Positions 23,929-35,611 of a DNA stretch of 64,000 nucleotides are shown here, one piece after another; the stretch's first letter is position 1, and each line of letters begins with the position of its first letter. The notes beneath the pieces are model-generated. The model did no database searches. It had not been told where the DNA came from and saw only the letters and a program-made list of their open reading frames with translations. A program made the translations under genes and the position numbers. This DNA is from Rheum nobile (lineage: Eukaryota > Streptophyta > Magnoliopsida > Caryophyllales > Polygonaceae): contig WOAB01000041.1 of assembly GCA_027886185.1 (NCBI GenBank), forward strand, positions 1,364,001 to 1,428,000, written 5' to 3'.

Positions 23929-25545
23929 ATCCGCGATCGCGGGGATGAATTCCGCGACCACGGAAGCTGCCCAGAATTCCGTGACCGCGGAAATCCAAAC
24001 CGCGACCGCGGCTTGCTCTAGCAAGCGCGATCGTGGCTTGGATAGCCACGGTCACAACTCAGGCTTTCGTTCGTTTCGATTCGTATCAATTGTCATTCGT
24101 ATCCTCTTGTTCGTTTCAAATCTAACTTAGGGTTCCGTTGTTTATCTTGTCGGCGTCGTAGGAATCCGTACGTAGATTCCAGTGTCCAGATCCCGAAACC
24201 CGACATCTTCGTCCATCTAGATTAAGGCAAGTGACGGTTCGCTCTTGCTTATCATTCCATGTTCCCGTTAATTATCAATTGTTTTAATTGTTAATTAAAT
24301 TGGGATGAACTGTTGTTTTCGTTTGGGAACAGATTTTATAAATGTGTGATTAAAATATGATATTATAATAGGTTGTATATATTACTAGAAACAATGCTAT
24401 TATATCTGTTATTACCGTGATAGTATTGGTGTGGATTTGATGTGTGAACTTAAATATGTAGTTAGAACGAGTATTCGTAGGAACGCTATGTACCTTGCGA
24501 GGTCTAGCCGTTTCTTTATAACCGTGGTGCGTAGGATGTTCAGGCCCTAACACCCTTCCCTGGTCATGATCGTCCCCTATCCGAATATAGGGGTGGTGCA
24601 CTAATCCGGTGCCAACAATCGTGATTTATTCCCAAGATATCTCTTGTATCGAGATGATATATTTATATGATAAAAGCTTTAACGTAAATATACGTTTTGG
24701 AATTTAACAAGATAAGTGCCGTTGTGCACATAATTAATATACCCTCGGGCGAGGAGTACAACGTGGAAACCGCCCGGACTTCGGTTAGAGTAAGTCTTCT
24801 TTCCAATATGGATTCGCATTGCGCGGTGTGGTTGGTCGTTGACCCAAATGATCAAGTCGTTTTTAAAACGCTTGTATGAAAACTATAACGTTCTCAAACA
24901 TTTGTCATACTTTCCCATAAGACTCAATTTGTTTGGAGTCTTCTTTTCAGTGCATGTCTAAATTCTAATCATTCCTTGAAAGTTCCGGGTTATGTATCGT
25001 TCCTTCCGTTGTTATTCGAGGAACAATGATAGTAAACGGTTACGATCACTAGAACCATTCTGTTTTCACCCTTGCATAGTATTTCATTAGACTAACCAAC
25101 CGGGTTTTATTCCTTGCATGGTTGGCTGGTGTCATCCATCCTATACGGCACATCAGTGGTTGGTTCCCGAAGTCTTGAAGTAACCAGTTGAAGAAGAGGC
25201 TTGCAGTTGCAGATTTAAGTATCGGTATTTCAAGGTCGTTAAGTATTACTTTAATATATATTTTTATATAACCTAGTCATGTAATAGGTTTATTCTTAAA
25301 GTCTTCCGCTGTGTAATTTAAAAGTCTTCCGCTGTAATTTTACTCTGTTGTAAATCGTTATTGAGAAATCTTTTAATAAAAATGGTTGAGTTTCATTTAA
25401 AAAATGTCTTCCGCTGTCTAACCTTTCGTTATTTAATATGTTTATTTAAGATTAATTGTTCCGAATTAAGCCTAGGGTGACATTGGACAATAACGTCTGA
25501 GGTCACTGGCGTGTGGCACTACCGACGTAAGTCGGGGGTGTTACA
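23929..25545 (+). repeat. E2 5' LTR, part 2
   Basis: Continues the E2 LTR after E3, matching 46298-47914. It starts with the downstream cluster of CCGCGACCGCGG palindromes (about 23930-24060) and ends GGGGTGTTACA at 25545. Confidence 0.93.
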
Positions 25546-25549
25546 ATTA

Positions 25550-25561
25550 TGGTATCAGAGC
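25550..25561 (+). promoter_or_regulatory. E2 primer-binding site (initiator Met tRNA type)
   Basis: TGGTATCAGAGC lies four bases inside the LTR end. Confidence 0.92.
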
Positions 25562-26239
25562 AATGGTTTTAAAATTCTTGGCCTACTGTTAGGTTTGAGA
25601 ATTTTTAAAAATTAATTTTGATACTATTTTCAACCTATTTTCTATTAAAAAGGAATTTCGAGAATTTAAATGTTAAATTTAAAAGTTTTAATTGTTTCTT
25701 GGAATTTAATTGAAATAAATGATTTAGCTACTGGAACTTCAAAAGTTATTTATATTTGATTTATAAATGGCATGTTATAAGCGATTAAATTAAGTTTATG
25801 ATTGTAACTTTAAAAGTGTGATTTTGATCTTAGAAGAGTTTTGTGATAATCGAATCACTAGTTTGAGAAACCAACACTATAAGTAATTAATTTTTTTATG
25901 AGGTTTAAAGGTATAAAGTATGAAGTTTAAAAGTATAAGGTTTAATAATAAGTGGTTTTTCAAACTTTTGCAAGCTTTGAGTTGTTACTTATTCCTTAGA
26001 TCCATTCTTAGGAATATCATTTCTCCTTAGGTTTAATGTCATTTAAAGGTTGACATTTCTCCTAGAGTTCTCACTTTCAAGTAGAGAAGAAGGTCGTTTC
26101 TGTGGTTAATGGTGGTGGGCCAGTCAGACTGATATCAAGTTATTAGTTTGGACCCTTATAATTCGTATCATAACGTAATTGACTCAGTGTCATGCACAAG
26201 TTGGAAAAGTTCTAAACTAACGTTATGGTTCATCAATAG
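25562..26239 (+). other. E2 leader
   Basis: About 680 bp, AT-rich, with no coding frame that I recognise. Confidence 0.6.
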
Positions 26240-26505
26240 ATGATGGACACTCGATCCACCAACCAAGCAGCTAACGAAAGTCCTAGCAACAGTTCTCGAA
26301 TTCAGCTAAGGAGTGCTACTCCATAAGGGGAAGATGCGGGATCTGGCTCACGTAATAATGACCCGACCCTGCGGCAAGATGTTCATCTGGGACAAGCGGA
26401 CCCCCAAGCTGCAAGGGGAGTTCCACCTCCTGCCCCGATCATGCTAAACGCAACGACCATTGGGCAGATAGTGGGGCTAGTGGTCGAAGTATTAATGGCC
26501 CAGGT
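26240..26505 (+). pseudogene. gag: E2 gag, N-terminal fragment
   Basis: From the ATG at 26240 (MMDTRSTNQAANESPSNSSR...). A TAA at 26324-26326 breaks the frame, which then stays open to the E6 insertion (...VEVLMAQ). The capsid core expected in a chromovirus gag is not present before the zinc-knuckle part at 27522. The gap is larger than E6 explains, so a deletion preceded the E6 insertion. Confidence 0.65.
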
Positions 26506-27521
26506 TGATGTGACCCTGCCACATCAAGGCCAAGACACCGAGGACAACCAAGGCGCCGCCGAGGACGTGGACGCCGAGGAGCTCTCCATGGGCACTATGG
26601 AGGACCCGGAGCTGGATCAAAGCACGGAGCATGTGGTGGACACACTTGGAGTTGGAGATGGCCAAGACATGTATGGGAGAGCCAAAACCAAGCCAAAGCA
26701 AGGCATTTACCAAAACAAGGCCAAGGCGCCGGCCGCGCCGGGCACAAGTGTCTCCAAGGCCAACACTCAAGATGACAAGGCAATTCCCGGCGCCATCACA
26801 AGGTCTAGAGCTAGGGAGCTTCTCCAAGATCTCCACAAGGGTCTGGCATGCCAATCCACCCTAAGCCACGCCGGGCTTGCCCTGGTGCTTTGCCTACAAC
26901 AAGGCGTCGGCGAGCACGGCGCTAGCAGCAAGTAAACTTCAAAGAAGGGCGCCGAGCCACCTGGACCACTTTGATCAGCGCTCCAACCACCTTGGGCTGG
27001 CTCATTTAGCCCACCATCATGGGCCCAAGCCTTGGCCGAGAGGATCTTTAATGTGCTTGATGAATTTGACATTTGAAGTTAATAAGTTACCTAAATTGGA
27101 CATTTCGGTAGTAAATTTAGGGTTTAGTTTTATGCATGGCTTTTGACATTTCTCTTAGGCGTTCTTGCCTTTTTTGTAAGCCTATATATAGGCTCTTTGA
27201 AAGCTGAAAAGCTCACGTAAGAATACACAAAATTTCTTTGCCAAATCTCTCTTGCTTTCTCTCTAATCTCTTACGTCAAAAAACTCTAAGTGTGCCGAGT
27301 GAGTACATCTCTCACACTTCTTCTCCCCTTTCACTTATGCAAGCATATCTTCTTCCCTCTATAAGAAGACCGTGTGTGCCTACTATCCCCCACAACTCCG
27401 CCGTCATCCCACCTACGAGCCTCCGTCACGCCGTCGTCCATCCGAAAACCCTAATTGGCGATTCCACCTCCATCGACGAGCAAAGCTTGCACCGTGGCTT
27501 CACGATCCTTTGATCTTAACA
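26506..27521 (+). mobile_element. E6: solo LTR, 1016 bp, inside E2 gag
   Basis: Begins TGATGTGACC and ends GATCTTAACA, flanked by CAGGT at 26501-26505 and 27522-27526. Removing it and one CAGGT joins the two E2 gag fragments in frame, which confirms the boundaries. A TATA box (TATATATA, 27183-27190) is present. There is no primer site or second LTR. A plus-strand frame at its 5' end (to about 26935) includes GAITRSRARELLQDL, a motif like those near the C-terminus of some Ty3/gypsy polyproteins, as if a pol end overlapped the 3' LTR of the parent element. Lineage unknown. Confidence 0.85.
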
Positions 27522-28040
27522 CAGGTGATACCGCAAGCCCAAGCGGCCCCCATACCTCAAGTCGTAGCTAGTGTGGAGACACAAATTAAGGCAAAGGGTG
27601 GGCAACAGAATTGCAGGGCTAGCTCGTTCAAGCGGCCGGCGTCGCCCACCAAGTTCGAGAAGTCTGGTCGTACTAAGACCAGGGCGACTCAGTCTGGCTC
27701 CGCCAAAGGCTCAAGCCGGAGTAGCTGCGAGATTCAATGCCACAACTGTGGTCAAGCTGGGCACAAGAGTCCTAGTTGCCAAAAGGATAAGAGAGTATGT
27801 TACAATTGTGGGAGGGAAGGCCACATGAAGGCATACTGTAGGCAGAAGGGCCTAAGGCCAAAACAAGCATATCAGGCCTCAAAAGCTGGCAGTGGGCAGA
27901 ACCCAAGGGCGGAAGTGTCTGCTCCGGAGCAATCTGTTGCTCGTATCAAAGGCAAGACGCCTATGGAATCTTCGGGTCAAGAGCAACGACTCTTTGCGAT
28001 ACGTCACCCCGACGGGAGGGAAGCCCTGTACGAGTGGTAG
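27522..28040 (+). pseudogene. gag: E2 gag, nucleocapsid fragment with two zinc knuckles
   Basis: In frame with 26240-26505 across E6. Two CCHC knuckles, CHNCGQAGHKSPSC and CYNCGREGHMKAYC (about 27742-27830), follow a basic S/K/R-rich stretch. The frame ends ...DGREALYEW-stop at 28040. In autonomous relatives a protease and RT would follow at this point, but none is visible. This is the only clear coding trace in the E2 interior. Confidence 0.8.
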
Positions 28041-30442
28041 TATTTTGTAAGGCTTTTAAGAATAAGGAGCGATGACTTGTGTCGACAGTCTCCATAGTTT
28101 AGTAATCTGTCTATTCGACTTTCTATCAGTTATTTTATGTAATGTTTCGAATAATAAAGAAGTGTTTCCTTGTTTCGGAAATTACTAAATTCGTTACTAT
28201 TGCAAATGGTTCGTTCATACGAGACTCCGTCAGTGCCAAAAACAGTTTATGCCATGGGTGGATAGGGGCTGTCAGGACTCATAAAGGAGGGGTAACGTAT
28301 GGAGCCTAGGTGTTCGTTCTCTACATGGTTAACACCAGGGGCGACTCTATTACTGAATTCCTAGATCTATTCTTAGGAATCTCTCTTTATTCTTGGAGTA
28401 ATGTCACATTGCTATGACATTAATTACTCCCTTCATTGAGCTAACGCGCGTTATCTCGTGAGTTGAGTTTTACCAAAATTCGTTAATGTAAAGGAAACAA
28501 ATGTACGTGGTTAATGCTCTATGGGATCAAGAATTTTCTTCTCATATGTGTACCCTAAACATTTGTTCAGGTAAAAGTACATAGGAATGAACTATATGAA
28601 ATTCAGAATGCCTAGTTGTGAGGTCATACTGTAGTCATCTAAGTGGATAGATTGATGAGAAGAGAATAAATGTATATAGGAGATAGTTCATAGGGAGTCA
28701 GTTCCTCTAAAAAGATCGCACTCTGTTACGACCTTGAGTAAAACCTTAGGACCCAAGGGTGTGATTATGGAATGTGTAAGTGAGTATATGTTCATTGCGG
28801 GCCCAGAGGGTTAAACTTTCGAAAAGGCTAAGGGTGTGAAGTCATAAGTATTATCCGAGGTTTCGTTATGAGGCTTTCCTAGAAGAAACGACATCAAGAT
28901 TGGATGGAGAGTGATCGATGTCTGTTAAGGCGATTTGATGTCACGTTTAGGGAAAATAAAGTGATTGGCCGCAATTGTGCTAATTGATTTATCATGATCT
29001 CGTTTTGAGGAAACTAAAGGTTTTGACTTGGAAGTGAGCTTTAGGGCCAAATTTATTTGGGCCAATGAACTGAATCAGTGAATTGAATCTTGAAGGGATA
29101 TAGAGTTATGATATCTGGAGATTTACAAGTTCTGATATGTGGATTTTAAGAGAGCCTGATGTCTATAAGGCCGATGATATAACGATTTTTGGAAAATTAA
29201 GTTGTGAAACGATTGTTTTAGGAAAAAGCTCACTTAAAATTTAAGGGTTATGGTGTAGGGCCTAGTTATTCGGAGGATATCAATACCAAAGGATGTAGTA
29301 TGGGAAATTGTCTCATGTGCGTTTAAGGAGTAAAGTAACAAATGTTACTCGTATATACCCATTGAAGGATTAGGACGTGAAGTGATTGATTTTGATGGCA
29401 AGGCATCGTTCATCAATATGGTATTTTCGAGTAAATAGAATTGAGGAACCTTAAGGGTTTAAGTTAGAGGTTGAATAATGGAATACGTTAGGTTAATCTT
29501 GGATAAATGGTAAATATCAGTAAAGCAAAAGGGTGCTTGATTTGGGATAATAAATCGTATGAGGACAACTGGTTGCCTAAGGTTTATGGGTGAATAGCAA
29601 ACCCTACCGGTGAAAGTTGTTATGGTTTTGAAGGTCAATAGTGTGGCATAAATTAAGTATGTCGATGATATCAAGTGGATTTGAGGAAAATGTGACCCAC
29701 GTCTCTTAAGGTGATCGTATGGCACGTTTGGGTAAAACAAGAGTACAATCTTATGGATTGGATTATTAGATCATGTTGAGATAATCGGACATAGGTTATG
29801 ATGTGATTAATTATGGGATCACATGTGCAAAGATTTTGAGTTAAGATATGGCACAAGGGTCAATTGTGATTAAGGTAACCAATGAAATAGGTGAGCCGTG
29901 TATGTAAGGAGTAAGGCCTATATGACAAGTGGAAGTACTAAGTTGAGGTATAGTTGAATTCTATGTATGTACTTTGAGGATATGATCATCGAAGGGAAGT
30001 TAGTATAAAAAATGTTGTATTCTTCTGTTTGAGGACATCAAGGTCTTTATGAGGAATAGGGCAATATAGCGAGGTTATATTGGAGATTATAATGGATACT
30101 TTGATTAAGGCAATGGTAATCTTGTGGATGATCATATCGATTCTAGCGAGAGTAAGGAATGTAGGCAGTGTAGTAAGTGGAATCATGATCGAATAAATAG
30201 TTCGACTTTGGTGATACAGGTTACGAAGACCAAATTTATCTAAGGATATCGAATTAAGAAAGATAAGGTATGTACTGTGAGAGTGTTTATAAAGGGTAAG
30301 GAAAGAGAAATGTGTGTTCTCATGCTTAAGGTATAGCGAGTCTATTGTGATGATTTTTGGAGACTATTATCCTAAAGATAATTATGACTTTGTGGATATA
30401 GTCACGAGTTAATACAAGTGTAGCACATGGAGATAGGTTATG
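28041..30442. other. E2 interior, no recognisable coding sequence
   Basis: About 2.4 kb with stops in all frames and no RT, RNase H or integrase motif by eye. It is either a heavily decayed pol or non-coding filler of a non-autonomous element. The last five bases, TTATG (30438-30442), are the target duplication of E7. Confidence 0.6.
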
Positions 30443-30504
30443 TGATCAGCGCTACTTTGTAGTACGTATCTAGGAGTTGTTACCAGTGTTTTGGGTGCCA
30501 TTTT
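30443..30504 (+). repeat. E7 5' LTR, part 1
   Basis: 62 bp beginning TGATCAGCGCTACTTTGTAG, matching 43848-43909. E5 follows. Confidence 0.9.
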
Positions 30505-31842
30505 GATAGGTGTTATTTCATACATCTTTACTAGCAATTATTAGCATGATTTGGAGGAGTTTATGAGTAGTTTTAAGGCTAAGTCTGCAGTCCCGACATT
30601 GTGGAAAGAAGTGAAGATATCCCAGGATTTGCAGCTTAGATGGAGATGATGAGGATGGAGATGGATCTGCTGAAGCATACTTGGAGAAGACTACCAATAG
30701 TTGGTAGTAATGAAGAGCAGCAGAAGAGAGAAAGAGAAGCTGAATGAGAGAGTGAGCGAGTTCACCGCCCCGTGGCGATCCTCACCGCGACCCGGCGGTG
30801 ACTCCCAGAGAAGCTTGAAGCCCCGCGGTAAACGTGTTAAATGCCGCGCGCCCAGAGACATTTATTTCCTTTTATTTCGTTCAGACTTTGTTATTTTATT
30901 ATTCTATTTCCTTTATTGTTTACATTAGTTTAACCTAGTTTTCTTAAGACTATTTAAGCCCTCTTTCTAGGTTAAGAGGAAGGACAACTTCGCTTTACAT
31001 CAGACGTTATATTTCCCTTAGTTTTCATTCTCGTTTGAATGGAGAACTGACTTCCCTTTGTTCTACTAGACGATTGAAGCAATACAGTTGATGTGCTTGT
31101 GAGATTTCTATTCCTTGTTCTTATCCTTATAAATGTTGGTTTGATTCTCTTGGTTATATTGATTATTGATTTCTTGTTGTTCTTCTTAGCCTGATCAACT
31201 AGGTTAAATACTTTTTTATCAATTGCTAGGATTGCATATAGGGGTTCCGAGTGCACATCTAGTGGCATACACGATTGTGCGTATAGGGGTTACGAGCGTA
31301 CAATCGTGAGTGAGAATTAGTTGCATGTTAAGTAGTAAGGTGTCTTTCTATTTGCATGTATCCTATATCCTTATGTGTATTGCTATTGCTTTGTTGGTGG
31401 TAAAGTATACCGACAACTGTGAGAATCGGTGGTGCTTTATCATTGGCATAGTAATAAGTCTATCGACAACTGTGAGAATCGATAGTGCTTAAGATCAGGG
31501 TGGGAACAACTATAAGGATAGTAAAAGAACTTGGATTTAATAGATTTCTGTGATCAAATTATATCTCTGTATTGTGGATCTCGCTCTAGTAGGACTATTT
31601 TCCCCATTATATTTTCTCTACTCAACCAAACTTGTTTGCTTTGCTTGTTTTGTTATTTCTTGATAACTAACCCCCCCCCCTTGCTTGTTACTTGTCATTC
31701 ACGATTTCATACTGCATCAGATCTTCCCTGTGGGTTCGACCCTTGCTTGCTTACTATACATCTGTTTAGTAGGTCTGTTAGGACATTTTTACTTTGATAA
31801 GGCTAATCAACAATACTTGCATTGCGCACATTTAGCCCGTCA
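30505..31842 (+). repeat. E5 5' LTR
   Basis: TGATAGG...CCCGTCA. It carries GC-rich motifs at about 30763-30830 and a four-hairpin array at 31230-31484. Confidence 0.94.
31230..31484 (+). other. E5 LTR hairpin array, two loop classes
   Basis: H1 (31230-31259) and H2 (31270-31308; stem CACGATTGT/ACAATCGTG) share a TATAGGGGTT-type loop. H3 (31409-31430; stem ACCGA/TCGGT) and H4 (31461-31484; stem TATCGA/TCGATA) share the loop CAACTGTGAGAA. The same set is in the 3' LTR (38292-38546) and, on the other strand, in the E3 LTRs. Confidence 0.75.
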
Positions 31843-31846
31843 AATT

Positions 31847-31864
31847 TGGCGTCGTTGCCCGGGA
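31847..31864 (+). promoter_or_regulatory. E5 primer-binding site (tRNA-Asp type)
   Basis: TGGCGTCGTTGCCCGGGA, four bases inside the LTR end; close to the usual Athila site. Confidence 0.8.
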
Positions 31865-31920
31865 GGTTTTCTGTTTTTGTTGTGTGTTTTTGTGATTGAT
31901 TTTTGGTGGAGACCTATCTT

Positions 31921-34743
31921 ATGGTCGACACCCGTAGTACTGACTCCCCTCTAGCTGCTTTTGATCCAGAAATCGACAGATCATTCCTTGCGAACCTGCG
32001 CGATCAAAGAGAAGAAGAAGAAGAAGAGGTTGTAATAGTTGAGACTACTGAGACAGTTGTGACCGTTGAGGCTGACACAATTAACATCCCTACTGTTGAA
32101 ATGGCTGAGACTCTGAGAGAATTGACTGAGCCGAATATTGGAGCACAGCCCTTGGCTGTCATCATCCCTGCACTTGGCGAAGGGGTGAATTTTGAGCTGA
32201 AGTCTGGAGTTGTTGCTTATCTCCCGAAGTTCCACGGTTTGAGTGGAGAAGACCCGATCTCTCACCTGGGCAAGTTCCACAATGTCTGCATGACTATGAA
32301 GCCCAGGAACGTGACAGAAGACCAAATCAAGATGAGAGCTTTTGGTTTCTCCCTGCTAGACTCTGCAAGCGACTGGTACTATCACTTGCCACCAGGAACC
32401 ATAGATACCTGGAATAAACTACACAAGGCGTTCCTGGACAAGTATTTTCCAACGAAGAAGGCGAATGCCTTGAAAAAGGCAATTGCCAATATTGAGCAGG
32501 CTGGTGATGAGACGCTGTATGATTATCTTGAGAGGTACAAGAGGCTTTGCTCTAGCTGCCCATTCCACGGATACGCCAAGCAGGACCTTGTCCTCTATTT
32601 ACACAATGGTCTGCTGGACCAAGAGAGAAGGATGGTTGACGCTGCTTGCGGTGGAAGCATTCTGAATCTGACACCGGATGCAGCCATGGAGAGATTCCAG
32701 GAGATGAGTGAGAGCACCAGGAGTTTTGGGAAGACATACCAAAGGAAGGCGGTCAATGCTGTGACCCCTGCAGGACCAACCCCAGTACTGACTGAGCTAG
32801 CTAAGTTGAAGGAGATGGTGAAGAGAATGGCGAATCAGAACGCTCCTCAACAAGTCAAGGCATGTGGGCTTTGTTCTGATCAATTCCACCATACCGATAC
32901 CTGTCCCCAGCTGCAAGAGGAAGGTACTGCTGAAGTGAATGTTGTAGGAGGTTATGGATCCCCTAGGCCGCAGTTCGGTGGACAACCCAATTACAATCAG
33001 AGAGGGTGTGACCACCCAGGTTTCAGATGGAGTGACCTTCAAGGCGGTCAACAGCCGGTGCAACAACAATACCAGCAGAGATTCCCGTACCAACAGAGGC
33101 CTCAGGGCCAAAGCTCCGGTGATTCTACTGAAGAGATGCTAAAGACTCTGACTCAGTATTTCGCCACGCGTGTGCAGGCTACTGAGTCAAGTATTAAGAA
33201 CATGGAGAGGCAGATTGGTCAACTAGCTGATGTTGTGACCAATATTGACCAGAGGACATCTAACTCCATGCCCTCTCAGACTACTGTGAATCCAAGAGAG
33301 AATGTAAGTGATATTACTCTCAGAAGTGGTACGAAATTGGTCGTTGCTCCTATTGTTGAAGAGGAGAATGAAATCGAGAAGGCAGAAATCACGCACCGCC
33401 CCACGGTGGATCCCACCGCGGCCCGGCCAGAAATTAAAGAAGGAGCCAGGAATGAAGTGTTGTTGCCACCGCCCCGCGGCGATCCTCACCGCAACCCGGC
33501 GGCTGATCCCAGTAATCCCACCGAGACCCCACCGCCTCGCGGCGATGACCAACACCCCGCGATGGGCTTACCGCGACCTGGCCCCCAACAATCCAGCCCC
33601 GCTGATGAGTTATGTGTTGATAACTATGTTCGCCCCGTGTTTCCTCCTTTGGGTTCTGAGAAGCCACCAACACCTTTTCCTGAGGCGTTGAAGGCCAAGA
33701 GAGTAGTCGACGACAGTGACGTGTTCGAGACATTCCGGGACTGTGAGGTGAACATTCCCCTGCTCAAGCTTATCAAGGTTGTCCCTCGATATGCCAAGTT
33801 CTTGAAGGAGCTGTGCACCGTGAAGAGGACACAGAAGCAGAAGGTTCAGAAGAAGGATCCTGTAGGTGAACATGCATCGGCGATATTTCAGAGACGTATG
33901 CCTGAGAAGTGCAAGGATCCAGGTACATTTACTATTCCTATTACCATAGGTGGGCATCGATTTGAGAAAGCCTTGCTAGACTTGGGTGCCTCTATTAACG
34001 TGTTGCCTTACTCTTTGATTGAAGATTTAGGAATAGGACCCTTGCATGATTCAAACATTGTTATACAACTTGCTGATGGTTCTTGTGTACCCCCTAAGGG
34101 TATTGTGGAGGATGTTCTTGTGAGGATAGGTCCTTTGATTTTTCCTGCTGATTTCTTTGTTATGGATATGGACTATGATGAGCAGGTTGCCCCGGTGATG
34201 CTAGGGCGACCTTTTATGAAAACATCCATGACAAAGATTGATGTAGACAGTGGAATTTTAACTATGGAATTCGATGGAATAATTTTTGAACATAATATTC
34301 ATAAAGCCAACCCCATTGAATTGCCTACTCCTTACTGCATTAGTGATTTTGATGATCATGTGCATGAAAATGTTAAAACTAGTGCAGTAGAGACCGTAGT
34401 TAAGTGTTCTACTATTGATGGACCTATTGAGTTGCATGAGTTGCATGTTGATGATGTCTTGCTAGATGACATAGGAGATCCCACTCCCTCTAATTTGGGC
34501 ACTTGCCCCCTTGCACTAACCATACAAGGCTGTAAGCCTTTATCTAGTGACGTGCAGCATATTCAGGTTGAGCCATATCGGCCCCCACATCGCTCTAAGT
34601 ATGGGGGAGATGCTCCAAAGGAAGTAAGCATGGAGTTGATGGCAAAGAGGGAACATGGTCTAAGGTCTAAACCTTTCCATGGGAGGTCTCAACAGGAAGA
34701 GACGAGTAGGAGGATTCCGAGGGGATCCTATTCCAGGTGGTAG
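31921..34743 (+). CDS. gag-pro: E5 gag-protease polyprotein (Athila-like), intact
   Basis: Open for 940 codons from the ATG at 31921 (MVDTRSTDSPLAAFDPE). An acidic N-terminus leads to a Retrotrans_gag core from about residue 65 (ALGEGVNFELKSGVVAYLPK ... KYFPTKKANALKKAIANIEQ), a CCHC knuckle CGLCSDQFHHTDTC at about residue 318 and a Q/P/G-rich stretch. A linker follows (about residues 490-560) in which GC-rich palindromes are read as PPPRGD-type repeats. The retropepsin-like protease comes next, with LLDLGASINVLP (about residue 690) and VMLGRPFMKTSMTKIDVDSG; DLGA is normal for Athila. The ORF ends by a normal stop soon after the protease. With no RT downstream, copying must rely on enzymes from another element. 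The other start, GTG at 31903, is less likely. Confidence 0.92.
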   Translation: MVDTRSTDSPLAAFDPEIDRSFLANLRDQREEEEEEVVIVETTETVVTVEADTINIPTVEMAETLRELTEPNIGAQPLAVIIPALGEGVNFELKSGVVAYLPKFHGLSGEDPISHLGKFHNVCMTMKPRNVTEDQIKMRAFGFSLLDSASDWYYHLPPGTIDTWNKLHKAFLDKYFPTKKANALKKAIANIEQAGDETLYDYLERYKRLCSSCPFHGYAKQDLVLYLHNGLLDQERRMVDAACGGSILNLTPDAAMERFQEMSESTRSFGKTYQRKAVNAVTPAGPTPVLTELAKLKEMVKRMANQNAPQQVKACGLCSDQFHHTDTCPQLQEEGTAEVNVVGGYGSPRPQFGGQPNYNQRGCDHPGFRWSDLQGGQQPVQQQYQQRFPYQQRPQGQSSGDSTEEMLKTLTQYFATRVQATESSIKNMERQIGQLADVVTNIDQRTSNSMPSQTTVNPRENVSDITLRSGTKLVVAPIVEEENEIEKAEITHRPTVDPTAARPEIKEGARNEVLLPPPRGDPHRNPAADPSNPTETPPPRGDDQHPAMGLPRPGPQQSSPADELCVDNYVRPVFPPLGSEKPPTPFPEALKAKRVVDDSDVFETFRDCEVNIPLLKLIKVVPRYAKFLKELCTVKRTQKQKVQKKDPVGEHASAIFQRRMPEKCKDPGTFTIPITIGGHRFEKALLDLGASINVLPYSLIEDLGIGPLHDSNIVIQLADGSCVPPKGIVEDVLVRIGPLIFPADFFVMDMDYDEQVAPVMLGRPFMKTSMTKIDVDSGILTMEFDGIIFEHNIHKANPIELPTPYCISDFDDHVHENVKTSAVETVVKCSTIDGPIELHELHVDDVLLDDIGDPTPSNLGTCPLALTIQGCKPLSSDVQHIQVEPYRPPHRSKYGGDAPKEVSMELMAKREHGLRSKPFHGRSQQEETSRRIPRGSYSRW

Positions 34744-35611
34744 TTGATCTGCAGTACGTCGAGCCAACGACGTTAACCAAAGCGTTGTCCGGGAGGCAAC
34801 CTGTGGTAGTTTTTCTTTGTTTCTTTTCTTTTCCTTAGATTATTTTTAGTAGTTTCTTTTGCTTTGTTTCGTTCGCATGTTACTTACATTTCAGGTACGA
34901 AAGTAAATGGAGAGATGGTGTTCTCAGCTATGTCACCGCCCCGCGGCGACCCTCACCGCCCCGCGGTGGATTTTTGGTATATTTTCCCTCTCCGAAAAAA
35001 AAAAATTTGCAAGAATAAAGGGCCCCGAAAAAACCTTAAACGGGTGAGTAAAAGTTTTATTTTTTGAGTGGTAACTACGGTTTTGACAGATTGGGCCCAC
35101 TTTTGGGCCGAGATTTCTCTCTTTGGGCCTTGTACCAGCCGGCCCATCATCCTTTTCTTCCCTTTCACCTTTCCCTTTCCCTTTCCCTTCCCTAACCTAG
35201 CCCCACTCTCTCACACCTCCATTCCGAACACCCCTCTCAAGCTCCCGAAACTCAAATCCCCCATTCTCCCACAAATCTCTCTCGACCTTGATCCAAATCT
35301 AGTCTCCAATTGCCTAAACCTTGAGTCCCTTGTCTAATTTGGAGTCTAGCCTCACAAACAAGCCAAACACAACCCCACCGCGCCGCTGTCGCCCTGCCTC
35401 ACGCTGCCCCACCTCGCGTTGCACTCCCTCGCGTCGCTGCTGTCACTGCCCCGCGCCGACTCCACCGCGACCCGGCCAAAGCCCCCAGTTGTCTCACCGC
35501 GACCCGGCGATTCGTCCACCGCCCCGCATCGAGGCATCTTGGCTTCGTGTGTTTGCTCGTTTGTAAGTACTCTTGGTTGCCCTTTGTTTTGAGTTTCTCC
35601 ATTCATTACTT
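34744..35611 (+). other. E5 leader of the extra ORF, with GC-rich motifs
   Basis: 870 bp, non-coding. GC-rich family A motifs occur at about 34930-34970 and 35445-35530. A pyrimidine-rich run at about 35150-35230 (TTTCCCTTTCCCTTTCCC) precedes the second cluster. Confidence 0.7.

Noticed and set aside
25550..25561. tRNA gene fragment
   Set aside because: Only the 3' complementary stretch is present, at the LTR edge. It is a primer-binding site; no tRNA cloverleaf is seen here or at the other primer sites.
34953..35168. Minus-strand frame opposite the E5 leader
   Set aside because: Composition follows the pyrimidine-rich leader; no homologous open frame in a matching E3 position and no domain.
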